Assembly (NCBI RefSeq): GCF_030818575.1
Contig: NZ_JAUTAL010000001.1
Span: forward strand, 1,302,001-1,366,000
DNA: 64,000 nucleotides
Reading direction: 5' to 3'
DNA from: Chryseobacterium camelliae
GTDB taxonomy: Bacteria; Bacteroidota; Bacteroidia; Flavobacteriales; Weeksellaceae
Both the position numbers and the translations under genes were made by a program. The notes beneath the pieces were generated by a model that saw nothing but the letters and a program-made list of their open reading frames with translations, searched no databases and was not told the origin of the DNA. Shown here in pieces: positions 8,585-17,844 of this stretch (positions are counted from its first letter, which is position 1; each line of letters starts with the position of its first letter).

Positions 8585-10549
8585 ATGAATAAACTTTTTT
8601 TAAAACTATCATTTACCCTGGGTATTCTCATAGTGAATACAATGCCGGCGCAGGTTGCCGAAGTCTCGAGCCCTGATGGAAAACTGAAACTGAGCGTGTA
8701 TTCGGAGAACGGGAAAGCGCTGTACAACGTAACCTTCCAGGGAAAAGCCATGCTGGAAAAATCCCCGTTGGGCCTTGTAACCAACGAATCCGACTTTTCC
8801 CAAAACCTGAAATTTGCCGACAGCAAAACAGACCGGGTCTCAAAAACCTACACCAACGAAAAAATCAAAAAATCTCAGGTGGCTTACAACGCCAATACCC
8901 TGGCCGTTCATTTTACCAATGCCGACCAATACCAGCTTGGTATAGATTTTCAGGTAAGCAACAACAACATCGCTTTCAGGTATGATCTTCAGCCAATGAA
9001 AGACCGTTTAAGCGCTGTGGTACAGTCGGAAATAACGGGATATCGTTTTCCTTCCCAAACCACGACGTTCCTTTCTCCGATGATGAAGCCGATGACCGGT
9101 TTCGCGAGAACCGCCCCAAGCTATGAAAGCGGCTATAAAGCAGATGCGGAACTGGGAACAAAAGCGGATTACGGTTACGTTTTCCCGGGACTGTTCCATA
9201 TCGGGAACGACGGCTGGATTTTACTGTCTGAAACCGGTGTGAACAGCCTGTACTGCGCGTCCCATCTCGATACAACCGCCGAAAAAAATCTCTACCAGGT
9301 GGCGTACCCGAATATGGCGGAAAACAACGGTTTCGGAAGCACCGGAGCGGCCATTTCACTGCCGGGAACAACACCGTGGAGAACCATTACCGTTGGGGAA
9401 TCGTTGAAACCGATTGTAGAAACCACCGTTTCTTTCGATGTTGTGGAGCCGATGTATGCGCCTTCGCAAAAATACGGTTTCGGGAAATCAACCTGGAGCT
9501 GGATCCTGTGGCAGGACAACAGCATGAATTACGACGACCAAAAGAAATTCATCGACCTGGCCGCGGCCATGAACTACCAGTTCATCCTGATGGATGCGCT
9601 TTGGGATAAAAATATCGGAAAAGAACGGATGAGGGAACTCGTTCAGTATGCCCGATCTAAAAATGTAGGCGTTATGCTTTGGTATAATTCCAACGGAGCG
9701 GCGAATGATGCACCAATGGGTCCGAGGAATAAAATGAGCTCTGCCATCGAACGTAAAAAAGAAATGAAATGGCTGAAAGAAATCGGTATCAAAGGACTGA
9801 AAGTGGATTTCTTTGGTGGTGATAAACAGGAAACGATGCGCTTGTATGAAGATATCCTTTCCGATGCCAACGATTTCGGTATTACCATCATTTTCCACGG
9901 GGCCACTTTACCGAGAGGTTGGGAAGTCATGTACCCGAATTATGCCGGGAGTGAAGCCGTCCTGGCTTCCGAAATGCTGTATTTTTCAGAAGATGTCCGT
10001 AAACAGGAAGCCTTTTTTGCGTCACTTCACCCATTCATCCGGAACACAGTCGGAAGTATGGAATTCGGCGGAACTTTCCTGAACAACTATTTAACCAAAT
10101 CCAATAAAGAAAAAAACAAACGCTACACGACAGACGGCTTCCAATTGGCTACGGCGGTATTATTTCAGAACCCGGTTCAGATGTTTGCGGTAATGCCGAA
10201 CAACCTGGAGGACGCTCCGAAATTCGAGCTTGATTTTATGAAGGAAATCCCGACCTTGTGGGACGAAACGGTTTTCATCGACGGCTACCCCGGAAAATAT
10301 TCCGTTATTGCCAGAAGGCATCAGGACCAATGGTATGTTGTCGGCGTAAATGCTGAAAACAACGCTCAGAAATTAACGCTGAAACTTCCGATGTTGGCCG
10401 GAAAGACGGTGAAACTCATCAATGATGACTCAAAAGGAATGACTTCAGAGAAATCCGTGACCATCAATAAAAACGGGGAATTAATAAATAGAAATCCAGT
10501 CCAAAGGCGGATTTGTTATTCATTAATCCTGATTTACAACTTAAAATAA
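8585..10549 (+). CDS. GH97 retaining glycosidase (alpha-galactosidase type), C-terminus shifted
   Basis: A 654-residue protein with a signal peptide (cleavage near MPA-Q). It has the N-terminal GH97 beta-sandwich, a barrel from about residue 290, and a small C-terminal domain. Asp408 in GLKVDFF sits where retaining GH97 members carry the nucleophile Asp, whereas inverting SusB-type members do not; this favours an alpha-galactosidase or beta-L-arabinopyranosidase role (family knowledge). The last 20 residues look foreign. The +1 frame at 10494-10526 reads IQSKGGFVIH then stop, the expected family ending, so a single-base insertion near 10481-10489 probably altered the tail. The next gene starts 9 bp downstream. 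Confidence 0.88.
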   Translation: MNKLFLKLSFTLGILIVNTMPAQVAEVSSPDGKLKLSVYSENGKALYNVTFQGKAMLEKSPLGLVTNESDFSQNLKFADSKTDRVSKTYTNEKIKKSQVAYNANTLAVHFTNADQYQLGIDFQVSNNNIAFRYDLQPMKDRLSAVVQSEITGYRFPSQTTTFLSPMMKPMTGFARTAPSYESGYKADAELGTKADYGYVFPGLFHIGNDGWILLSETGVNSLYCASHLDTTAEKNLYQVAYPNMAENNGFGSTGAAISLPGTTPWRTITVGESLKPIVETTVSFDVVEPMYAPSQKYGFGKSTWSWILWQDNSMNYDDQKKFIDLAAAMNYQFILMDALWDKNIGKERMRELVQYARSKNVGVMLWYNSNGAANDAPMGPRNKMSSAIERKKEMKWLKEIGIKGLKVDFFGGDKQETMRLYEDILSDANDFGITIIFHGATLPRGWEVMYPNYAGSEAVLASEMLYFSEDVRKQEAFFASLHPFIRNTVGSMEFGGTFLNNYLTKSNKEKNKRYTTDGFQLATAVLFQNPVQMFAVMPNNLEDAPKFELDFMKEIPTLWDETVFIDGYPGKYSVIARRHQDQWYVVGVNAENNAQKLTLKLPMLAGKTVKLINDDSKGMTSEKSVTINKNGELINRNPVQRRICYSLILIYNLK

Positions 10550-10558
10550 ATCTTAAAA

Positions 10559-12448
10559 ATGAAAACCGGATATTTCAGATCGTTCCTGACTTTTAAAATA
10601 CTCTTCCTGATGGCTTTTTTCAGTCATCAGCTCTTGTTCGGGAAAATAAAGCTCCCGGATCTGGTCAGTGATAAAATGGTGCTGCAGCGTGATGTGGAGC
10701 TAAAAATCTGGGGCTGGGCGGATCAGGGCGAAAACATTACCATCAGGTTCCGGAATGAAACTTACAATACTTCGCCGGATAAGAACGGGAAATGGTCTGT
10801 ACAGTTGAAGCCGCAGAAAGCAGGTGGTCCGTTCGTAATGGAAATCAATGAAATTACGATTCGGGATATCCTGGTGGGCGATGTCTGGCTCGCTTCGGGA
10901 CAATCCAATATGGAAACGCCTATTGCCCGGCTAACCGACCGTTTCCCGGAAATCAATGTTTCGGATTTCAATAAAATCAGGTACTTCAAAGTCCCTACTC
11001 AGAACAATGTGGAATCCGTTCAGGAGAACATTGCACCCGGTGGAAAATGGTTCACCGGAACGGCTTCAGAAGTGATGAACTGGACCGCTTTTGCTTATTT
11101 TTACGCGCTTGAAGCGTATGAACATACCAAAATTCCGCAGGGAATGCTGGTTTCCAGTCTGGGCGGTTCGGCCATTCAGAGTTGGGTCAGCCAGGAGCAT
11201 CTGAAGGATTTTCCCAATGACCTGATTGACAAGCAGGCATTGTCCGCACTCAATTCCTCAAAACTCGACAAAGGAAGGAATCTTTGGAATCAGAAGGATT
11301 TTAACGATGCAGACTGGCAAAAAGCAAAAGTTCCCGGAAAGTGGAAAGACAACGGCATCCAGGCGAAAGGTACAGTCTGGTTCAGGAAAAATTTTGAACT
11401 TCCGGCTTCCATGGACGGGAAGTTTGCCCGGCTGTACCTGGGCGTCATGGTCGACAGCGACTCGGTTTTCGTCAACGGAAAATTCGTAGGCGCCACCTCA
11501 TATACGTATCCGCCAAGGAAATATGATATTCCCGGCGGAATATTGAAACAGGGGAAAAATACTATTGCCATCCAGCTGACTTCCAACTTCGGGAACGGTG
11601 AATTCGTTGCCGATAAGCCTTATAAAATCGTAGGAGACGGTGTTGTGGTCGATCTAACAGGCGAGTGGAAATACAACATCGGCCGGGATATGAGTAAGGA
11701 TGAAGACTATAAATCAAAGCTGAAAAACTTGCGGAATACGCCTTCCGGATTGTACAACGGGATGATTTACCCGATCCGGGATTATAAAGTCCGGGGAGCC
11801 ATCTGGTACCAGGGGGAAAGCAACGCCGGTCAGTCTGAAAACTATGCCGGTTTACTGAAAAATCTGATTGAAAACTGGCGGGAAGTATTTCAATGGGAGC
11901 AGATGCCGTTTTTACTCGTTCAGCTTCCCAATTTTATGGAAAAAACAAACGATCCCAACGTACCAAGCGGATGGGCGGGAATCCGCGAAGCTCAGTTTAA
12001 AACCTCACAAACCGTTCCGTATACAGCAATGAGCGTGAATTATGATCTCGGGGAGTGGAATGACATTCATCCGCTCAATAAAAAAGATATGGCAAAGCGC
12101 CTGTTCCTGGCTGCCCGGAAACTGGTATACGGTGAAAAGCTGGTCAGCAGCGGCCCTGTTTTTAAGTCGATGAAGGTCGAAAATTCAACGGTGATCCTTT
12201 CATTCGACAACGTAGGAAAAGGATTGAAAAGCAGAAACGGAGCACTGAAACATTTTGCCATTGCCGGAAGCGATAAAAAATTTGTCTGGGCCGAAGCCAA
12301 AATCAAAGGCAATACCGTTGTGGTCAGCAGCAATGAAATCAAAAACCCGGTAGCGGTACGGTATGCATGGAGCAATAATCCCGAAGAGGCGAATCTGGAA
12401 AATGCAGAAGGTCTGCTGGCATCGCCGTTCAGAACCGATGACTGGTAA
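10559..12448 (+). CDS. SASA-family acetylesterase with inserted jelly-roll domain
   Basis: A 629-residue exported SGNH-fold esterase of the sialate O-acetylesterase/acetylxylan esterase type. It has an N-terminal hydrophobic signal. The block around LASGQSNM gives catalytic Ser116, and EWNDIHPLNKKD gives Asp502 and His504. Between the two halves of the catalytic domain (about residues 225-345) is a GH2-like sugar-binding jelly roll (VWFRKNFELP ... YPPRKYDIP). In a xylan locus removal of acetyl groups from xylan is the likely role. A full-length paralogue with the same insert occurs at 46882-48801. It is the third gene in the GH43-GH97-SASA unit. Confidence 0.88.
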   Translation: MKTGYFRSFLTFKILFLMAFFSHQLLFGKIKLPDLVSDKMVLQRDVELKIWGWADQGENITIRFRNETYNTSPDKNGKWSVQLKPQKAGGPFVMEINEITIRDILVGDVWLASGQSNMETPIARLTDRFPEINVSDFNKIRYFKVPTQNNVESVQENIAPGGKWFTGTASEVMNWTAFAYFYALEAYEHTKIPQGMLVSSLGGSAIQSWVSQEHLKDFPNDLIDKQALSALNSSKLDKGRNLWNQKDFNDADWQKAKVPGKWKDNGIQAKGTVWFRKNFELPASMDGKFARLYLGVMVDSDSVFVNGKFVGATSYTYPPRKYDIPGGILKQGKNTIAIQLTSNFGNGEFVADKPYKIVGDGVVVDLTGEWKYNIGRDMSKDEDYKSKLKNLRNTPSGLYNGMIYPIRDYKVRGAIWYQGESNAGQSENYAGLLKNLIENWREVFQWEQMPFLLVQLPNFMEKTNDPNVPSGWAGIREAQFKTSQTVPYTAMSVNYDLGEWNDIHPLNKKDMAKRLFLAARKLVYGEKLVSSGPVFKSMKVENSTVILSFDNVGKGLKSRNGALKHFAIAGSDKKFVWAEAKIKGNTVVVSSNEIKNPVAVRYAWSNNPEEANLENAEGLLASPFRTDDW

Positions 12449-12706
12449 GTTTTGATTACTTAGTCTATTTAAACTAATTTCAAAAATTAACCACAAAAGT
12501 TACAAAGGACAATACCGCAATGACGAGAATATGGAAAGTTCTTAAAAGGATAAAAATTTTTGATTTTTAATCTCATGTGGTCTAAAATATCCGTAATACT
12601 TTAACATATATCGCATGTGACTCATGTGTCAAAAAGCTTTTGTGACTTTGTGATTAAATAAAAAGTTTAAACGATCTATTAAATAAATACGCAATAAATA
12701 ACGATT
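12449..12706. repeat. AT-rich gap with 'cacaaaag' repeat copy
   Basis: This gap carries a second copy of the pieces seen at 6960-7160: aaccacaaaagttacaaag, tttttgatttttaatctcatgtgg and catgtgactcatgtgtc, ending in cttttgtgactttgtgatt. The outer parts are complementary (cacaaaag / cttttgtg), so the unit could fold as a long imperfect hairpin. No gene is seen. Confidence 0.5.
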
Positions 12707-15235
12707 ATGAAGACGATATTCAACTATTTTTCTCTTTTGGTCACTTTGGTTTTGACGACCATGGTAAAAGCCGCCGACCCGTTTATTTCTTTTGTGAAGA
12801 CGGAAAATTCGATGGTATTGAAAGAAGGCAGTTCAGGACTGACGCTGTTTTCGGATAGCGATTCGGATAAAGGGATTCTCCGTGCAGTGGCGAACCTTCA
12901 GTCCGATTTCCAGAAAGTTACCGGCATTCAGCCTCATCTCATTTCCCAGAATTCCGGGGTCAACGGGATGCTGATCATCATCGGCGAGGCAGGTAAGAGC
13001 GAGACCATCGATGCTTTAATTAAGCAAAAGAAGATTGACGGAAAATCCCTGATGGGAAAAAATGAGAAATTTATCATTCAAAACATAAGCGATCCGTTTC
13101 CCGGTGTTTCCGAAGCGATTGTAATTGCGGGAAGCGACAAAAGGGGAACGATTTACGGCATCTATGAAATGTCGCAGCAGATCGGCGTTTCGCCCTGGTA
13201 TTATTGGGCAGATGTTCCGGTTGCGAAAAAGGAAAATGTATACTTTAAAAAAGGAATCTATACCGACGGAGAGCCTGCCGTTGAATACCGTGGAATTTTC
13301 TTAAACGATGAAGAACCTTCATTAGGAAGTTGGGCAAGAGCCACTTTCGGCGGAATCAACTCCAAATTTTACGAGAAAGTTTTTGAACTGATCCTGCGGA
13401 TGAAAGGAAACTACATCTGGCCGGCGATGTGGGGGAAAGCGTTTTATGACGATGATGCTTTGAGCGGACCATTGGCCAATGAAATAGGCATCGTGATGGG
13501 AACTTCCCATCATGAACCGATGGCCCTGGCGCAGACCGACTGGCACCGGTACATCAAGAGAAACAACCTGCCGAATGTCTGGGATTATTCTAAAAACGCT
13601 GAGGCCCTGCAAAAATTCTGGAAATCCGGATTGGAAAGAAGCAAGAATTGGGAAAAGCTGGTAACGGTAGGAATGCGGGGCGACGGTGATGAAGCGATGG
13701 GAGAGGGTACCAATATTTCCTTACTTGAGAAAATCGTGAAAGACCAACGGAAGATCATTGCAGATGTCACCGGGAAAAAACCGGAAAGAACACCGCAGGT
13801 CTGGGCGTTGTACAAAGAAGTTCAGGATTATTACGACAAAGGTATGCGGGTACCGGATGATGTGATTCTGCTGTTCTGCGACGACAACTGGGGCAATGTG
13901 AGAAAACTTCCGGACCTTTCCAAACCACTACACAAAGGCGGTTACGGAATGTACTACCACTTCGATTATGTGGGCGGACCGAGAAACTCCAAATGGATCA
14001 ACATCAGTCCGATCCAGCGCGTCTGGGAGCAGCTGAACCTTTCCTACGAGCATAAAGTAGATAAGGTTTGGGTCGTGAATGTCGGTGACCTGAAACCAAT
14101 GGAATTCCCGATCAGCTTTTTCCTGGACATGGCCTGGAACCCTAAACAGTTCAATGCCAATAACCTGTTCCAGTATACCGAAAAATGGTCGGCTCAGCAG
14201 TTCGGTGAAAAACACGCAAAAGAAATTGCGGAAATGATCAATACTTACGCAAAATACAACCGCAGGGTAACACCTGAAACCCTGAACTGGAAAACCTACA
14301 GCCTCGAGAATTACAACGAGTTTGAAACGGTTCTCAATGATTACCGGGCTTTGGCATTAAAAGCATTGCGTTTGAAACAGGACATTCCGGCGGAATATCA
14401 GGATGCCTATTACCAGCTGGTGCTGTACCCAATTGACGCTTGCAGCAACCTGTACGAAATGTATTATGCCGTTGCCAAAAACAGGGAACTGGCTGCTAAA
14501 AAAGATCCCGAAGCCAATCAATATGCCAATCAGGTAAAACAATGTTTTGAAAGAAATGCTGAGCTGGACAACTATTATAACAATGTGATGGCCGGCGGAA
14601 AATGGCAGCACATGATGGACCAGATGCGGATCGGTTACAAAACCTGGGCCGACGGAAAGGAAAATATCATGCCTGAAGTAACCTACGTTTCCGAAGCGGA
14701 TATTCCGAAAGAAAAGGTTTTTCAGGAGAAGAACGGCTATGTTTCGATAGAAGCGGAACACTTTGCCCGGCTGCACAATTCGGATCGTATCCATTGGGAA
14801 GTCATTCCCGATTTCGGAAAAACCAAATCCGGCGTAACGACTTTTCCACAAAATGCTTATCCAAAAGCTGACGAAAACGTGTATCTGGAATACGACATGA
14901 ATTTCGAGTCCAAAGGTGAATTTGAAGTACAACTCTTGCTGGCTCCAACGTTGAATTTCAATCACAATAAAGGATTACGCTACGAAATCTCATTCGATGG
15001 GCAAGCTCCGCAGGTGGTGAATTTCAACGGCCATTACAAAGGAGAATTGGGAAGATGGCAATCGGAACACATCATCCGATCGATGACCAAACACCAGATT
15101 GCACAGCCCGGAAAGCATACGCTGCGGTTCAGGGTACTGGAACCGGGAATCGTACTGGAGAAAATCCTGATCGATACCGTCGGACTGAAACCAAGCTATC
15201 TCGGTGCCCCGGAAAGTGATTACACCGGAAAATAA
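12707..15235 (+). CDS. GH115 xylan alpha-1,2-(4-O-methyl)-glucuronidase
   Basis: An 842-residue secreted enzyme (signal peptide ending near VKA, residue 22). The family removes glucuronic acid from internal xylose units of long xylan, unlike GH67, which needs the non-reducing end. Visible family blocks include NYIWPAMWGKAF, GTSHHEPMA, DGDEAMGEG, FCDDNWGN and YHFDYVGGPRN. A C-terminal beta-sandwich domain (about residues 680-842) is the usual GH115 accessory. The gene is flanked by a repeat gap upstream and a hairpin terminator 14 bp downstream, so it may be a single-gene unit. Confidence 0.92.
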   Translation: MKTIFNYFSLLVTLVLTTMVKAADPFISFVKTENSMVLKEGSSGLTLFSDSDSDKGILRAVANLQSDFQKVTGIQPHLISQNSGVNGMLIIIGEAGKSETIDALIKQKKIDGKSLMGKNEKFIIQNISDPFPGVSEAIVIAGSDKRGTIYGIYEMSQQIGVSPWYYWADVPVAKKENVYFKKGIYTDGEPAVEYRGIFLNDEEPSLGSWARATFGGINSKFYEKVFELILRMKGNYIWPAMWGKAFYDDDALSGPLANEIGIVMGTSHHEPMALAQTDWHRYIKRNNLPNVWDYSKNAEALQKFWKSGLERSKNWEKLVTVGMRGDGDEAMGEGTNISLLEKIVKDQRKIIADVTGKKPERTPQVWALYKEVQDYYDKGMRVPDDVILLFCDDNWGNVRKLPDLSKPLHKGGYGMYYHFDYVGGPRNSKWINISPIQRVWEQLNLSYEHKVDKVWVVNVGDLKPMEFPISFFLDMAWNPKQFNANNLFQYTEKWSAQQFGEKHAKEIAEMINTYAKYNRRVTPETLNWKTYSLENYNEFETVLNDYRALALKALRLKQDIPAEYQDAYYQLVLYPIDACSNLYEMYYAVAKNRELAAKKDPEANQYANQVKQCFERNAELDNYYNNVMAGGKWQHMMDQMRIGYKTWADGKENIMPEVTYVSEADIPKEKVFQEKNGYVSIEAEHFARLHNSDRIHWEVIPDFGKTKSGVTTFPQNAYPKADENVYLEYDMNFESKGEFEVQLLLAPTLNFNHNKGLRYEISFDGQAPQVVNFNGHYKGELGRWQSEHIIRSMTKHQIAQPGKHTLRFRVLEPGIVLEKILIDTVGLKPSYLGAPESDYTGK

Positions 15236-15248
15236 TGTTATAAAATGT

Positions 15249-15279
15249 AAAACCATCGGAATTTTTCCGGTGGTTTTTC
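15249..15279 (+). terminator. Rho-independent terminator after GH115
   Basis: The arms AAAACCATCGGAA and TTCCGGTGGTTTTT pair around a TTT loop and end in a T-run, 14 bp after the GH115 stop. Confidence 0.8.
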
Positions 15280-15417
15280 TTTTGGTAATTTTAATATGCA
15301 ATTCAATTCAACCGGAAAATTCGGTAACTTTAATCTATCGATGTCAAATTACGTAAATTATATGTTTAAATAATTTAAAACCTGTAATAACTAGTGCGTT
15401 AGGTGATTATCAATAGC

Positions 15418-15535
15418 ATCGGGCTTTAGCCCGATGTAAAGAATGTCGTTAAAATCCGGCTTTAGCCAAATTATGATAGGTTTTGGCTAAAGCCGATTAT
15501 GATGCATCGTAGGGTAAATGGGCTAAAGCCCATTC
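15418..15535. repeat. Cluster of GGGCTTTAGCCC palindromes
   Basis: Three nested palindromes occur: catcGGGCTTTAGCCCgatg, the split pair CGGCTTTAGCC...GGCTAAAGCCG, and aatGGGCTAAAGCCCatt. A single half-copy (ggctttagcc) is also found at 3332-3341. They look like REP/MITE-type elements. Confidence 0.65.
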
Positions 15536-15582
15536 CTATTAATAATATCCTACACCGAAACTATTAAAAATAAATAAAATGA

Positions 15583-15717
15583 AATCAAAGCGAAGAAAAC
15601 AAAATTCAAATCCTCAAAGATGCAATTCAGAAAGAAATCGACAGTGGAATCGCGAAAGATTTTGATGCTGAAAAACACCTTCAGTCTTTAAAAGGCAAAA
15701 TGAAAAATAGCAATTAA
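15583..15717 (+). pseudogene. Remnant of a ParD-like antitoxin C-terminus
   Basis: A frame with no start codon reads QSEENKIQILKDAIQKEI followed by DSGIAKDFDAEKHLQSLK and ends at TAA 15715. This pattern (ILKDAI.KEIDSGIA.DFD...HL..LK) is typical of the C-terminal half of ParD-family antitoxins in Bacteroidota. The N-terminal DNA-binding half is missing, an in-frame TGA lies directly upstream (15580-15582), the nearest ATG (15579) is in another frame, and no ParE toxin follows. I read it as a decayed fragment. Confidence 0.6.
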
Positions 15718-15781
15718 ATATTGTTAAAAACAAAACGGGTTAAAATTAAATTTATTTATCGTCCTTTAAAAGCATCCTGTT

Positions 15782-16549
15782 ATGATACACTCAACAAAAA
15801 ATCAACTGGAATATGCCTCACTGAAACCTGATGGCGTACTGAAAGACCTCGTGGAAAGCATCTGGATGATGAAGTATCATACGGATGAAACAGAAGGAAG
15901 CATGATTGTTCCGGACGGAAAAATAGATGTAGCATTCTTAGCCATGGAGGACGGAAGTTTTGACATATTCATATCCGGGATCTTTACCGGTCCGGTGATC
16001 AAGCCACCGTTTCCAAAATCGACCATGGGAGTAATGAGTTTTCACCCGATAGCCGCTGAATATATTTTTCAACGGTCCTTTGCAGATTTAAAAAACAACA
16101 GGCAAAAACTTCCCGGCGATTACTGGGGATTCTGTACAAACGATCTTGCGGATTTTGAACACTTTTACGAAAAAGCCTGCAACCGTATTGAATTGCAATT
16201 AACAAAAGAAGTGGATCCCCGCAAACTCAAACTGTTTGAACTGATTTATTCCTCGAAAGGAGCAACTACCGTAAAGGAATTATCCGAACAAGTAGGCTGG
16301 AAAAGCCGGCAGATCAACCGGTATTTCAATCATTGGCTGGGGGTTTCCTTAAAATCATACCTCAACATGATCCGCTTTTCAAATTCCCTGAAACAGCTGA
16401 AAAAAGGTGATTTTTATCCGGAACTGAATTACGGGGACCAGTCCCATTTTATCCGGGAAGTCAGGAAATTCGCAGGCGTAAATCCCACCTTTTTAAATAA
16501 AAACGAAAACGACCGATTTATCCAATTGAGCATGATGCCTGAAGGCTAA
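15782..16549 (+). CDS. AraC-family transcriptional regulator
   Basis: A 255-residue cytoplasmic protein. The N-terminal half resembles the DUF6597-type sensory domain (ESIWMMKYHTD, IVPDGKIDV), and the C-terminal quarter is an AraC HTH pair (KELSEQVGWKSRQINRYF and DQSHFIREVRKFAGVNP). It is followed 30 bp later by a VOC protein, with which it probably forms an operon. The ligand is unknown. The gene is not obviously part of the sugar regulon, because no AraR-like box is seen in front of it. Confidence 0.85.
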   Translation: MIHSTKNQLEYASLKPDGVLKDLVESIWMMKYHTDETEGSMIVPDGKIDVAFLAMEDGSFDIFISGIFTGPVIKPPFPKSTMGVMSFHPIAAEYIFQRSFADLKNNRQKLPGDYWGFCTNDLADFEHFYEKACNRIELQLTKEVDPRKLKLFELIYSSKGATTVKELSEQVGWKSRQINRYFNHWLGVSLKSYLNMIRFSNSLKQLKKGDFYPELNYGDQSHFIREVRKFAGVNPTFLNKNENDRFIQLSMMPEG

Positions 16550-16579
16550 TTTTGTCTTGTTAATCAAACAAAAGAAATC

Positions 16580-16966
16580 ATGAATTTAAATCATATCAAT
16601 CTGGTCGTGAAAGAGGTAGATCAGGCCGTGCATCTGTTTACCCATTGTTTAGGATTCAGCTTAATAGTGAACCGCAACAGCAAAATGGCCATACTGGAAA
16701 ACGACCATAACTTCGCCCTGGTTATTTGGGGACAGGTCCTGAATAAGAAAGAAGAAGTGCCGGAATATCCGGAGAATTTCCATATCGGATTTTATCAGCC
16801 GGATGAAGAAGCGGTTTGGGAAATGTACACTAAACTCAAAGAGGAAGAAAGTCTGAAATTGGAAGCCGAACCCAGGAAAATCAGGAATACGTTCGGGTTT
16901 TATTTCTACTTTGAACAATTGATGATTGAAATAAGCGTCAATCCGTTTCAGGAAAAGACTGCTTAG
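16580..16966 (+). CDS. VOC (glyoxalase/bleomycin-resistance fold) protein
   Basis: A 128-residue single-domain protein with the vicinal-oxygen-chelate pattern: MNLNHINLVV with a metal-type His at the first strand, then beta-alpha-beta repeats, and the second-half strand FYFYFEQLMIEIS. Members range from lyases and dioxygenases to binding proteins, so no reaction can be assigned. It lies just after the AraC regulator and before a hairpin terminator, suggesting a two-gene unit. Confidence 0.75.
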   Translation: MNLNHINLVVKEVDQAVHLFTHCLGFSLIVNRNSKMAILENDHNFALVIWGQVLNKKEEVPEYPENFHIGFYQPDEEAVWEMYTKLKEEESLKLEAEPRKIRNTFGFYFYFEQLMIEISVNPFQEKTA

Positions 16967-17016
16967 AATTAAGCTGTAACTACCAATTTCAGCAGATCTT
17001 AAGTTTAACTAAAACG

Positions 17017-17052
17017 AACTTCCATTAAAGTCATTTGATGGAAGTTTTTTTT
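17017..17052 (+). terminator. Terminator after VOC gene
   Basis: AACTTCCAT and ATGGAAGTT arms are followed directly by a run of Ts, about 50 bp after the stop. Confidence 0.75.
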
Positions 17053-17369
17053 GATGATTGTTTGTCATTAAATGAACAAAAAAATCCCGGACGGATAATC
17101 CCGCTTAATGCTCATCCTGTACATCCATTCTTAATCCGACAGCATATTTCAAGTCTTGCCTGATTTATAGTGACAGACCCTGTTTTTGGTTAATTTTTTT
17201 TCATTAAAATAAGACTTTTGGTGATGGAAATGACCTGTATTAGACTTTTTAAAGCAGAATGTATGAAATTTAAATCATTATATTTATGATATTTATAATT
17301 TTGATTTTCAGATATATACATTTTAATCTTAACGGGTTCAATATCAGGTTGTAAAGGTTTTAAAAAATA

Positions 17370-17388
17370 AAGTGTAATTTATACATTT
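17370..17388 (+). promoter_or_regulatory. AraR-type operator box (site A, GH30)
   Basis: AAGTGTAATTTATACATTT matches the local consensus AAGTGT-N7-ACATTT at all 12 fixed bases. Its centre lies 26 bp upstream of the first base of the TATATTTG element at 17405. Confidence 0.7.
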
Positions 17389-17404
17389 ATTTCAAATAGA
17401 ATGT

Positions 17405-17412
17405 TATATTTG
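17405..17412 (+). promoter_or_regulatory. -7 promoter element for GH30
   Basis: TATATTTG fits the Bacteroidota -7 consensus TAnnTTTG. No clear -33 TTG is visible; the operator box occupies that region. Confidence 0.6.
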
Positions 17413-17844
17413 TTTTAAACGGAATATGAAATTTTATTCATAACAGAATATCATTTCAGACTTATTGAATTTTCGATAAAGGGCATGTGTTTTTCTTCAG
17501 ATATGATTCATAACCATTGTGATTTTCTGATAATGAAGGGGTCTATTCAATAAAGGTTTTCTGAAATACAATGACTTCACTGAAAATAATATACAAACAC
17601 GAACCAGATAAACAGAATACTATGAATACATGACTCTTCTTTTCCTTTCGTATGTAGATACGGTTTAAACCTATCCGAAGATACGTAAGGAACATTTCCC
17701 ACAACTTTATTGAACGATTTCAGCCTGGCTTTTCAACAGCCAGGAAGGTTTCTTAGTGACAGCATGTAACGGTTTGTCATTTCGGATTAAAAATGAACTA
17801 TTCTTCAGCAACTTGCTGAAGCTTTAACCTAAAACAATAAGAAT

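Larger units (their letters stand above)
15236..15781. other. Long intergenic gap: terminator, palindromic repeats, antitoxin remnant
   Basis: After the GH115 terminator come three 'GGCTTTAGCC'-type palindromes (about 15418-15535) and a 135-bp reading-frame remnant related to ParD antitoxins (15583-15717). No intact gene is present. The mix of repeats and a dead toxin-antitoxin piece suggests an insertion-prone site. Confidence 0.6.
16967..17844. other. 880-bp gap with AraR-type box and long GH30 leader
   Basis: The first part holds a terminator; 17053-17365 shows nothing recognisable. At 17370 there is an operator-like palindrome followed by a TATATTTG promoter element at 17405. The remaining 430 bp before the GH30 start would be a long untranslated leader with two strong hairpins (arms CCTGGC/GCCAGG near 17725-17745 and CTTCAGCAA/TTGCTGAAG near 17803-17821). 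No small ORF with a convincing start was found. Confidence 0.6.

Noticed and set aside
14357..14965. 202-codon minus-strand frame opposite GH115
   Set aside because: Antisense to conserved GH115 sequence, with no promoter and no recognisable domain.
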